From Henriciella sp. (GTDB lineage: Bacteria; Pseudomonadota; Alphaproteobacteria; Caulobacterales; Hyphomonadaceae), in the NCBI RefSeq assembly GCF_029937755.1, contig NZ_JAPYPG010000008.1, positions 83,759 through 147,758 on the forward strand: a stretch of DNA of 64,000 nucleotides. The letters are read 5' to 3'. The stretch's first letter is position 1, and every line of letters begins with the position of its first letter. The translations under genes were made by a program, and so were the position numbers. The notes under the pieces were generated by a model. The model was not told where the DNA came from. It saw nothing but the letters and a program-made list of their open reading frames with translations, and did no database searches. This document shows, piece by piece, positions 56,399-64,000 of the stretch.

Positions 56399-56444
56399 CG
56401 TTACAGTTGTCATATCGGATGCGCTTTACGTTACATGTGTAACG
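56399..56444. promoter_or_regulatory. Putative paired BlaI-type operators
   Basis: CGTTACAgTTGTCAT (56399-56413) and CGTTACAtgTGTAACG (56429-56444, perfect 7-bp arms) immediately upstream of the BlaI start. Confidence 0.7.
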
Positions 56445-56598
56445 CATCACGTCAAGACTGAATCAGTCCAGCAGTTGCCTGCCCTGCCTACATCGTGTAA
56501 TGGCCTCCGCTTCGAAAGGGCGGCGCAAGGCCGTGCCTGTCAGGCTGTCACCGACCGGAAAGAGACCGGCGGCGGACTTCAGGGCGAAAGGAAAAACA

Positions 56599-57291
56599 AT
56601 GGCCGAAAAACTCAATTTCAATGTCGAAGTGCGCGAGCGCACCGGTAAGGGCGGCGCACGCGAAGCCCGTCGCAACAAGATGGTCCCGGGCGTCCTTTAT
56701 GGGGGCGGTGAAGATCCGGTCGCCATCACGCTCAGGCTCAACGAAGTGATCCGCGCGATCAATTCCGGCCAGTTCCTGACCTCGACCGCCAACCTTGTCC
56801 ATGACGGCAAGAAGCAGCTGGTTATCCCGCAGGCGATCCAGATGCACCCGGTCACCGACATCCCGATGCATGTCGACCTCTACCGCGTGAAGGCGAGCCA
56901 GATCATTTCGGTCGAAGTGGCGGTTCACTTCCACAATGAAGAGCAGTCGCCGGGCCTCAAGCGCGGTGGTGCGCTGAACGTTGTTCGCCACGCGGTTGAA
57001 CTCAACGTGCGCGCCGACGGCATTCCGGACCAGCTGGATGCCGACCTGACCGGCCTCGATATCGGTGACAACGTCAAGATTTCCGACATCAAACTGCCGG
57101 AAGGCGCAGAGCCGACCATTACGGATCGCGACTTCACCATCGCGACGATCACCGGCCGGATGGCTGAAGTCGTCGACGAGACCGATGAAGAGGCCGCAGA
57201 GGCCGATGAGGTCGAAGCCATCAACCAGTCCGATGAGGACGAGGGTGAAGGCGAAGGCGAAGCTGACGGCGAAGAAGAATCCAAGGAATAG
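56599..57291 (+). CDS. rplY: 50S ribosomal protein L25/CTC
   Basis: AEKLNFNVEVRERTGKGGAREARRNKMVPGVLYGGG; acidic C-terminal tail. Confidence 0.96.
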   Translation: MAEKLNFNVEVRERTGKGGAREARRNKMVPGVLYGGGEDPVAITLRLNEVIRAINSGQFLTSTANLVHDGKKQLVIPQAIQMHPVTDIPMHVDLYRVKASQIISVEVAVHFHNEEQSPGLKRGGALNVVRHAVELNVRADGIPDQLDADLTGLDIGDNVKISDIKLPEGAEPTITDRDFTIATITGRMAEVVDETDEEAAEADEVEAINQSDEDEGEGEGEADGEEESKE

Positions 57292-57368
57292 TCTCCCGGA
57301 TTCTGGGCTGGCTTTCGGGTCAGCCCGGCCCTTCGGGGCCTGAAACGGGCACGAGCACGGAGCCTGTC

Positions 57369-57986
57369 ATGCAGATTCTTGCAGGCCAGGGAAATCCGGG
57401 TCCGAAATATGCCGGCAACCGGCATAATCTCGGCTTCATGGTGCTCGACCGGATCGCATCCGATCACGGCTTCGGCCCCTGGAAGCAGCGTTTCCAGAGC
57501 GAGGCTGCAGAGGGCACGGTCCAGACCGCCAACGGCCCGGTGAAGCTGCTGCTCCTCAAGCCGCAGACCTTCTACAATGAAAGTGGACGCGCGGCCGGCG
57601 AGGCGGCGCGTTTCTTCAAACTGCCGCCGGAAGCCGTCACCGTCTTCCATGACGAGATCGATCTCGCTCCAGGCCGCCTGCGCGTGAAGCGCGGCGGCGG
57701 GCATTCCGGCAATAACGGAATCCGCTCCATGCTTTCGCATCTGGGGCCTGACGTCCGCCGCATCCGTCTTGGCGTCGGCCATCCAGGCGACAAGACCAAG
57801 GTCATGCCTTACGTCCTGGCCGACTTCGCGAAGGCGGAAAAGGACTGGGTCGAGGCGCTGCTGGATGCCTGTTCGCGCGCCCTGCCGTACCTTCTCGAAG
57901 ACAATGATGAGCGCTTCCAGACCGAAGTGCTGCGGCTTGCTCCGGCACCGAAATCCGATCCGCGTCAGGGCGCCCGCGAGACCTGA
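57369..57986 (+). CDS. pth: Aminoacyl-tRNA hydrolase
   Basis: GNPGPKYAGNRHNLGFMVLD, LLKPQTFYNESGRA, FHDEIDLAPGRLRVKRGGGHSGNNGIRSM. Confidence 0.97.
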   Translation: MQILAGQGNPGPKYAGNRHNLGFMVLDRIASDHGFGPWKQRFQSEAAEGTVQTANGPVKLLLLKPQTFYNESGRAAGEAARFFKLPPEAVTVFHDEIDLAPGRLRVKRGGGHSGNNGIRSMLSHLGPDVRRIRLGVGHPGDKTKVMPYVLADFAKAEKDWVEALLDACSRALPYLLEDNDERFQTEVLRLAPAPKSDPRQGARET

Positions 57987-57989
57987 GCC

Positions 57990-59033
57990 CTACTCGTCTT
58001 CGGGCGTTTCTTCTTCCGTATCGTCCACGATCGTCCCTGTGCGGAGCGGCGGGATCTCGATCAGGGAGCGCGGCACCTGTCCGGGCGGACAGGCCTCGAC
58101 CAGTGCGGGCAGGCCGGCATTGCCGATCGCGCGCAGGCGCGCCTCGTCGGCGCCACCTGTTCCAGCCTGACCGGAGCGGAAGACCCAGGCCAGGATCATC
58201 ATCAGCGCGATCCCGCCAAGGACCGGCCCGATTATCGTCCAGCCGATATCCTCACGCTCTTCATCAACCAGCGAGGCCGGGCTCGGCCGGCGATATGGCA
58301 TGGCCGAAGGCGACCGGGGCGGATTGAGCTTGATCTTCGGTGTCAGCGTTTCCTCGCTGGCGAGTTCCGATGTGGCGGCGGGTACGGCTGCAGCTTCGGT
58401 GTCCGGGGCTGTCTCCTCGACAGGTTTTTCGGGCTCAGGCGCTGGCGGGGCAGCTGGCGTCTTCGCGGTGGGTTTCTTCGCAGCTTGCTTTTTCGCAGTT
58501 GGCTTTTTCGCCGGCGCTTTCTTCTTCGCCGTCCCGGCAATCGGATCTTTCGGGTGCGCCTTCTTCCAGGCATCCTTCGCTGCGGTATCGCCCGCGGCGA
58601 TCTTCAGGAAGTCCGAGAGGTCCTTGCGGCCCTGCGCGGCGCCGAGTGCGTCCACAAGCGCATGAAAACCGGCCGGGATGCGCTTGGGGCCCATGCCGGA
58701 AATCCTGAACCGCTCATCCTTGTCGAAGGGCTCGTTCGGGGTGGCAGAGTCGAGATCGGCCTGGAACAGCGCATCCTTGAGCGCACGGGCGAGATGCGCA
58801 ATCGCCTCAACCCATTCATTGTCCGGCGAGGCCTTGTCGGCAGCCGTCTTCGACCACAGCACCAGCACCGCGCCGGACTTGTTCGCATCATTGATGTCGC
58901 GCGAACTCGGCGTCGTATGCTCGCGCTTGGCGTCGTAGCGAACCTTGAACTTCAAGGCCCGCAGGCGCTTGGCGACCAGGTCAGCTTTCGTCTTGTCCGC
59001 CATGGCAGACGCAATCATCACGTCATAGGCCAT
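57990..59033 (-). CDS. TIR-domain protein with Lys/Ala/Pro-rich linker and single TM helix
   Basis: MAYDVMIASAMADKTKADLVAKRLRALKFKVRYDAK...DANKSGAVLVLWSKTAADKASPDNEWVEAIAHLARA; linker AKKKAPAKKPTAKKQAAKKPTAKTPAA; TM IGWTIIGPVLGGIALMMILAWVF. Confidence 0.8.
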   Translation of the reverse strand: MAYDVMIASAMADKTKADLVAKRLRALKFKVRYDAKREHTTPSSRDINDANKSGAVLVLWSKTAADKASPDNEWVEAIAHLARALKDALFQADLDSATPNEPFDKDERFRISGMGPKRIPAGFHALVDALGAAQGRKDLSDFLKIAAGDTAAKDAWKKAHPKDPIAGTAKKKAPAKKPTAKKQAAKKPTAKTPAAPPAPEPEKPVEETAPDTEAAAVPAATSELASEETLTPKIKLNPPRSPSAMPYRRPSPASLVDEEREDIGWTIIGPVLGGIALMMILAWVFRSGQAGTGGADEARLRAIGNAGLPALVEACPPGQVPRSLIEIPPLRTGTIVDDTEEETPEDE

Positions 59034-59181
59034 ATTGTCCTCCAGGAATCTACCCACTCGGAATGCAAGCTTCGGGCCTGTCTTTTTCCTTCAATACCAG
59101 TTTCTTCCGACAAAACACCCTGTCCTGCTGAGCAAAATGCGCTATGCCGCTCGCCGCAAGACCCGAGCGAAGGAGACTTTC

Positions 59182-60279
59182 ATGGGATTCAAGTGCGGCA
59201 TCGTCGGCCTGCCGAACGTCGGCAAGTCCACCCTGTTCAATGCGCTGACCCAGACAGCCGCCGCCCAGGCGGCAAACTATCCCTTCTGCACGATCGAGCC
59301 GAATGTCGGCGAAGTCGCCGTGCCGGAGCCGCGCCTCGACAAGCTGGCCGAGGTTGCCGGCTCGAAGGAAATCATCCCGGCGCGCATGAACTTCGTGGAC
59401 ATTGCCGGCCTCGTCGAAGGCGCCTCCAAGGGCGAAGGCCTGGGCAACCAGTTTCTAGCAAACATTCGCGAGACCGATGCCATCATCTATGTCCTGCGCT
59501 GCTTCGAGGATGACGACATCACCCACGTCGCCGGACGCGTCGACCCGATTGCCGATCTCGATATCGTCGAGACCGAGCTGATGATCGCCGACATGGAAAG
59601 CCTCGAAAAGCGCCGCGCTGGCGTCGAGAAGAAAGCCAAGTCCGGCGAGAAGGAAGCGAAGGAAACGCTCGCCCTGCTCGATCTGGCGCTGGCTGAACTG
59701 AATGAAGGCCGCCCCGCCCGCATGGCTGATGTGCCGAAAGAGGACCAGAAGGCCTGGCGCATGCTGCAGCTCCTGACCGCCAAGCCTGTCCTGCTGGTCG
59801 CCAATGTCGACGAGGACAGTGCAGCCACGGGGAACAAATATTCCGAAGCCGTGCTCGAACGCGCCGAGAAGGAAGGCGCTGAAGCCGTCGTCATTTCCGC
59901 GCAGATCGAGGCGGAGATGGCCGTGCTCGCCCCGGAGGAGCGCGCAGAGTTCCTCGAAATGCAGGGCCTCGAAGAGCCGGGCCTGAACCGTCTCATCCAT
60001 TCCGGCTATCAGCTGCTCGGCCTTCAGACCTATTTCACGGTCGGCCCGAAAGAGGCGCGCGCCTGGACCATCCGCAAGGGCTGGACCGCACCGCAGGCCG
60101 CCGGGGTCATCCATGGCGACTTCGAGAAGGGCTTCATCCGCGCCGAGACCATCGCCTATGACGACTTCGTGTCGCTGGGCGGTGAAGCGGCCGCCAAGGA
60201 AGCCGGCAAGATGCGCCAGGAAGGCAAGGAGTACGTGGTCAAGGAAGGCGACGTCCTGCACTTCCGGTTTAACGTTTGA
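59182..60279 (+). CDS. ychF: Redox-regulated ATPase YchF (Obg-like)
   Basis: [46 protein letters not shown]-terminal TGS domain. Confidence 0.97.
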   Translation: MGFKCGIVGLPNVGKSTLFNALTQTAAAQAANYPFCTIEPNVGEVAVPEPRLDKLAEVAGSKEIIPARMNFVDIAGLVEGASKGEGLGNQFLANIRETDAIIYVLRCFEDDDITHVAGRVDPIADLDIVETELMIADMESLEKRRAGVEKKAKSGEKEAKETLALLDLALAELNEGRPARMADVPKEDQKAWRMLQLLTAKPVLLVANVDEDSAATGNKYSEAVLERAEKEGAEAVVISAQIEAEMAVLAPEERAEFLEMQGLEEPGLNRLIHSGYQLLGLQTYFTVGPKEARAWTIRKGWTAPQAAGVIHGDFEKGFIRAETIAYDDFVSLGGEAAAKEAGKMRQEGKEYVVKEGDVLHFRFNV

Positions 60280-60295
60280 TCAAGTAGCACATTCC

Positions 60296-60387
60296 CGTCA
60301 TCCCGGACGCGAAGCGATCCGGGACCCATGGCGGTCGAGAGCCTACCTCCCAGCCGCCATGGGCCCCACCTTTCGGTGGGAGGCGGA
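60296..60387. repeat. Multi-hairpin palindromic intergenic element, copy B
   Basis: CGTCATCCCGGAcgcgaagcgaTCCGGGA, CCCATGGCGG...CCGCCATGGG, CCCACCtttcGGTGGG. Confidence 0.75.
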
Positions 60388-60428
60388 CAGTGGTTGGCTT
60401 GTGCTCACGCGTCATTACACTCCCTCCC

Positions 60429-60920
60429 ATGCCCAAACTCCTTATCGTCTATTTCTCCCGCACCGGCGGCGCCGAGCAGATGGCGAAGGCCGCTTTCGAA
60501 GCGGCTCAGTCTGAAGAGGGCACAGAAACGGTGCTGAAGCGCGCCGAAGAGGCCGGGCCGGAGGATTTGCTTGAGGCTGACGGCTACATCTTCTGCGCGC
60601 CGGAAAACCTCGCCGCGATTGCTGGCGGCATGAAGGAGTTCTTCGACCGCTCCTATTACGCTGTCCTCGGAAAGATCGAAGGGCGGCCCTATGCGCAGAT
60701 GATCTGTGCGGGCTCCGATGGCGAGAACGCGATGAAACAGACCGCGCGCATCGCCACCGGCTGGCGGCTGAAGGTCGCGCAGGAAGGCTTCATCGTCTGC
60801 ACGCATGCCCAAGGCAAGGAGGAGATCCTCGCCGACAAGACAATTGACGAAGAAGATCTCAGGAAGTGCCGCGAGCTCGGCGAAGCCATGGCGGCCGGGC
60901 TCGCAATGGGTGTGTTCTAG
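60429..60920 (+). CDS. Flavodoxin-fold NAD(P)H-dependent oxidoreductase
   Basis: MPKLLIVYFSRTGGAEQMAKAAFEAAQ; FCAPENLAAIAGGMKEFFDRSYY. Confidence 0.87.
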   Translation: MPKLLIVYFSRTGGAEQMAKAAFEAAQSEEGTETVLKRAEEAGPEDLLEADGYIFCAPENLAAIAGGMKEFFDRSYYAVLGKIEGRPYAQMICAGSDGENAMKQTARIATGWRLKVAQEGFIVCTHAQGKEEILADKTIDEEDLRKCRELGEAMAAGLAMGVF

Positions 60921-60933
60921 CCACTCAACATAA

Positions 60934-61024
60934 GCCGCCTCCCCACCGAAAGGTGGGGTCCATGGCGGTTGAAAGCGCACTTTCCAGCCGCCATGGGTCT
61001 GAGCTTGCGCTGGGAGGGCGGCGG
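60934..61024. repeat. Multi-hairpin palindromic intergenic element, copy C
   Basis: CCGCCTCC...GGAGGGCGG outer arms, CCCCACCgaaaGGTGGGG, CCATGGCGG...CCGCCATGG, CTGAGCttgcGCTGGG. Confidence 0.75.
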
Positions 61025-61038
61025 TAAGCTGAGCGAGC

Positions 61039-61329
61039 CTACCCCTTCGGCTCCCGCCCGAACTGCTTGCGGAGTTCGTCCTTGGCCGCTTCCAGTTTCT
61101 CGCGGTCCTTCTTCGACAGATTGCGGCCCGCGCGATTGATATGGAAGGTCAGCATCGACATGGCCGAGGCATAGGGCGAGGCCTTCTTCTTCCCGCTCTT
61201 TTCCGCCGAGCGTTTCAGTGAGGCAGCAATCCCGGCAGGGTCGTTCCTGGTGAACACGCCGTCTTCAAGATCGAGCGCGTCGCTCTTTTCGGTCACCTCC
61301 TGTGACCACTTTTCCTGTTTGCCGGACAT
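61039..61329 (-). CDS. DUF3175 family protein
   Basis: KWSQEVTEKSDALDLEDGVFTRNDPAGIAASLKRSAEKSGKKKASPYASAMSMLTFHINRAGRNLSKKDREKLEAAK. Confidence 0.88.
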   Translation of the reverse strand: MSGKQEKWSQEVTEKSDALDLEDGVFTRNDPAGIAASLKRSAEKSGKKKASPYASAMSMLTFHINRAGRNLSKKDREKLEAAKDELRKQFGREPKG

Positions 61330-61390
61330 GGGCGAAGCTCCCTTGCAAAGAGAGGCAACGAGTGCCTCGCCCTACCCGTTCCCAGCGGCC

Positions 61391-61783
61391 CTAGCGCGGC
61401 TTGTCGGGGGCCTGGTACATGGACAGCGTGTGGCCGTCCGGGTCAGCAAAGTCAGCCGTCAGGCCGCCGTCTGGTGCGTGCGAGACCGGCGTGACGATCG
61501 TTACCCCCTTTGAGGCAAGGCCCTCCACGACCCCCTCGATCCCGCCATCCGCGAGTTCGAACACCACGACCGGGCTGTCGCCCTGTTTGGACGGCATCTG
61601 GAAGAAGATGAGGCTGACGCCGCCTGCCGTCTCGGCCATCAGCCAGTCGGCCCCGCCGCCCTCACCCGGTTCGCCGGGCATGCGATTGACGCTCAGCCCG
61701 AGGGTTTCCTTGTAAAAGGCTTCGGTTCGGTCGATGTCGGTCACGTAAAAGACGATGGCGCCGATATTCATGTTTGCGAGCAT
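61391..61783 (-). CDS. VOC family (glyoxalase-fold) protein
   Basis: NIGAIVFYVTDIDRTEAFYKETLGLSV...FADPDGHTLSMYQ. Confidence 0.92.
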   Translation of the reverse strand: MLANMNIGAIVFYVTDIDRTEAFYKETLGLSVNRMPGEPGEGGGADWLMAETAGGVSLIFFQMPSKQGDSPVVVFELADGGIEGVVEGLASKGVTIVTPVSHAPDGGLTADFADPDGHTLSMYQAPDKPR

Positions 61784-62478
61784 GGATGGGTCTCCTTTTC
61801 CGGTGGCTCACCCTCCTGTTGCCGCACGCCCGGCTTTTGTGAGCTGGCGAGGACAAAAAGATGGCCATCCGGATCATGACTGGCGAGAAAACCGCCGCGG
61901 CGCTTCAGCCGATCGATCATGCTTCGTCTTAGCGCGCCAAAGGGGAGCGCCCCCTGCAGCGCCTGCGCGCCGCCGGTCTGGGGCAAGCCCGCGAGCGCCC
62001 GCTTGAGCTGGCTGATCCGCTGTCGGAGTGCTGTATCAGACAGGCCAAGCAGCCAGGCGATTTCAGGCCGCGTCGCGCCGGCAAAGGCAAGCAGCGCGAC
62101 CAGACGCAGAGAACGCGGCAGGGCCGACACGTCCGGCAGGCCATCTATCCCGCCAGCCTCCTGCGTGAGCCCATCCGCCTGCCAGGCACGCTCACGTTCG
62201 CGCCGCCGGACAGCGCCCCGCGCTTCCATCCGGGCGCGATTACGGATCACACCCGAAAGCCAGGCCCGCGTCTGGCCGGACGCGAAATCGGTCCGCCCGG
62301 CCTCTATGGCGGCCAGCAGCGCCTGCTGGACAAGGTCATCGGCCTCATCGGGCGTATGCGCATGACGGCGCGCCACTGCGCGCAATGACTGAGGCAAGTG
62401 TCCCGCCAATCCACATCCTCTTTCCAGCGCCGCACTGGACGCACCCCTTTGTTCCTTGTATGTTCTGCGTGTTTCCAC
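61768..62478 (-). CDS. ECF-type RNA polymerase sigma factor with C-terminal extension
   Basis: Sigma region 2 (DEADDLVQQALLAAIEAGRTDF...TRAWLSGVIRNRA) and region 4 (SLRLVALLAFAGATRPEIAWLLGLSDTALRQRISQLKRAL). Confidence 0.87.
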   Translation of the reverse strand: METRRTYKEQRGASSAALERGCGLAGHLPQSLRAVARRHAHTPDEADDLVQQALLAAIEAGRTDFASGQTRAWLSGVIRNRARMEARGAVRRRERERAWQADGLTQEAGGIDGLPDVSALPRSLRLVALLAFAGATRPEIAWLLGLSDTALRQRISQLKRALAGLPQTGGAQALQGALPFGALRRSMIDRLKRRGGFLASHDPDGHLFVLASSQKPGVRQQEGEPPEKETHPCSQT

Positions 62479-62513
62479 CGCAGAGTCAAGCCGAATCGGA
62501 CTAGAAAAGCCCC

Positions 62514-63884
62514 ATGGACGCTCTCATCACCATCGGCTCGCTCAGCCTCGACCTCGTACACCTGCTCCTCATTCTCGCTGCGGCGGCGCTCGCAGGGGCG
62601 GTCTTCTGGCTGCGCGGGGAGCTTCGCAACCGCACCGGGGAAGTGGAACGCGACCTCGCCCATACCCAGGAGCTGCTCGAGACGGCGAAGGCCGAGCGCG
62701 AGGATTTCCGCCAGCAGCTGAAAACGCAGGCCGCCGTGGCTGACGATGCGAAAATCGCGCTGGCAAAGGCCGAAGCGCGCAGCGAGGAAGACGAGAAGAA
62801 ATTCGCCGACCTTGCCCAGCGCGTGCTCGACCAGTCGAGCCGGCGCTTCCTCAGCCAGGCGGATGAACACTTCAAGCGCCACAAGGAGGGGGCTCAGTCC
62901 AACCTCAAGGAGCTGATGACCCCGATCAACAAGAACCTCGAGGATTTCGCCAAGAAGGTCGCAGACCTCGAAAAGGTTCGGGCGCAGGACAAGTCCTCCA
63001 TCCAGGAGCAGGTCAAGGCCATCGGCGAGAGCCTGAAACTGCACACGACCGAGACCAACAAGCTCGTCACCGCGCTGTCGGCGCCCAAGGGCGGCGGGCG
63101 CTGGGGCGAGACGACGCTGCGCAATGTCATGGAGCATGCGGGCCTGTCAGCCCATTGCGACTTCTCCGAACAGGTGCATGACCGCGTGGATGAAAAGGCG
63201 ATCCGCCCGGACGTCATCATCAAGCTGCCCGGCGGGCGCGAGATCGTGGTCGATTCAAAGGTCTCGATCGAGGACTATCTGAAAGCGCTGGATGAGACCG
63301 ATCCGGCGCGGCGCACAGCCTATCTCAAGGCACACGGCAAGAAGGTGCGCGACCACATCAAGACGCTGGGCTCGAAGGATTATCAGAGCGCCTTCTCGAA
63401 GCGCGTGGACTTCGTGGCGCTGTTCATTCCGGGTGAGAATTTCTATGTCGCCGCGCTTGAGCATGAGCCGGACCTGTTTGACTTTGCCGCCGCCCGGCAG
63501 GTCATCGTCGTGACGCCGTCCACCCTGCTCGCGCTTGCCAAGGCGGTCGCCTATGGCTGGCGTCAGGAACAGGCGACCGAGAATGCCCGTCAGGCCGCCG
63601 AACTCGGCCGGGACCTCTATGGCCGGCTGACCTCAATGGGCGGGCATATCGAGAAGCTCGGCAAGTCCCTCAACATGACGGTGAACCACTTCAACAGCTT
63701 CTCCGGCTCCTTGCAGAGAAGTGTGCTGCCGGCCGCGCGCAAGTTCGAGGACCTGCACATTTCGGACTCCAGCAAATCGCTGCCAGAGCTCGATACGATC
63801 GAGAACCACGCGGCGCTGCCGGACAGGACCGGTGAGCTGGATTTCTCGGACGCCGAGGATGGAGACGAGGAGGATGCGGCCTGA
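62514..63884 (+). CDS. rmuC: DNA recombination protein RmuC
   Basis: GGGRWGETTLRNVMEHAGL, RPDVIIKLPGGREIVVDSKVSIEDYLKAL, FVALFIPGENFYVAALEHEPDLFDFAAARQVIVVTPSTLLALAKAVAYGWRQEQ. Confidence 0.96.
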   Translation: MDALITIGSLSLDLVHLLLILAAAALAGAVFWLRGELRNRTGEVERDLAHTQELLETAKAEREDFRQQLKTQAAVADDAKIALAKAEARSEEDEKKFADLAQRVLDQSSRRFLSQADEHFKRHKEGAQSNLKELMTPINKNLEDFAKKVADLEKVRAQDKSSIQEQVKAIGESLKLHTTETNKLVTALSAPKGGGRWGETTLRNVMEHAGLSAHCDFSEQVHDRVDEKAIRPDVIIKLPGGREIVVDSKVSIEDYLKALDETDPARRTAYLKAHGKKVRDHIKTLGSKDYQSAFSKRVDFVALFIPGENFYVAALEHEPDLFDFAAARQVIVVTPSTLLALAKAVAYGWRQEQATENARQAAELGRDLYGRLTSMGGHIEKLGKSLNMTVNHFNSFSGSLQRSVLPAARKFEDLHISDSSKSLPELDTIENHAALPDRTGELDFSDAEDGDEEDAA

Positions 63885-63935
63885 TCACAGCGCTCACGCG
63901 TTGATTTTCCAGCGTCTCCCTCCTATTTTACCGGC

Positions 63936-64000
63936 ATGGCTATTCGCGAAATTCTCACCGTCCCGGACCCGCGTCTGAAGGAAGTCTCCAAGCCCGTCGA
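63936..64000 (+). CDS. def: Peptide deformylase, N-terminus only (cut by window edge)
   Basis: Translation MAIREILTVPDPRLKEVSKPV matches the Def N-terminus; runs off the window. Confidence 0.85.
   Translation, partial: MAIREILTVPDPRLKEVSKPV

Noticed and set aside
57180-57290. Repetitive GAxGAx stretch at the 3' end of rplY
   Set aside because: Encodes the ordinary acidic C-terminal tail of L25 (EDEGEGEGEADGEEESKE), not a separate repeat.
58485-59513. 342-aa + strand ORF across the TIR gene and ychF start
   Set aside because: Overlaps two well-supported genes on both sides and has no family signature.
1-64000. CRISPR arrays, rRNA operons, transposases, prophage
   Set aside because: Looked for regular direct repeats with spacers, IS-type proteins and phage structural genes; none found by eye.

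Overview
High-GC, gene-dense chromosomal window from an alphaproteobacterium; gene content and style suggest Hyphomonadaceae/Caulobacterales-like, but this is inferred and was not searched. About 70 genes are supported, mostly core metabolism and housekeeping: BioY, YgfZ, Tag, FabH-like KAS III, heme-type TonB receptor, rhomboid, acyl-CoA dehydrogenases, Fur/Zur-type regulator, ArgS, IspH, PurB, AgcS, PBP1A, IlvE, PetP/PetR-like MarR-RR-HK operon, Lgt, UbiK, ModABC, ProC, PgeF, Prs, SSADH, BlaI plus M56/M23 peptidase, L25, Pth, YchF, ECF sigma plus VOC, RmuC, and the start of Def. I found no rRNA, tRNA, CRISPR array, transposase or prophage. The most interesting items are: (1) a membrane-anchored TIR-domain protein with a Lys/Ala/Pro-rich linker, inserted antisense in the rplY-pth-ychF block; (2) a small gene (61 aa) preceded by an AT-rich leader with three copies of a 17-bp motif TTATCGAAAAnCAATAA; (3) a degenerate 11-bp-period repeat family at three intergenic sites; (4) three copies of a multi-hairpin CCATGGCGG...CCGCCATGG element, two of which flank a flavodoxin-like gene; (5) a hairpin occluding the Shine-Dalgarno of the SSADH gene; (6) a BlaI regulator with paired operators next to an M56-M23 fusion peptidase; (7) a Fur-box-containing divergent promoter linking a DUF6607 protein to a heme receptor; (8) two short ORFs (48 and 51 aa) below the cut-off of the ORF track; (9) a low-GC DUF4238 gene in an accessory spot; (10) a possible structured sRNA ending in an orphan terminator.
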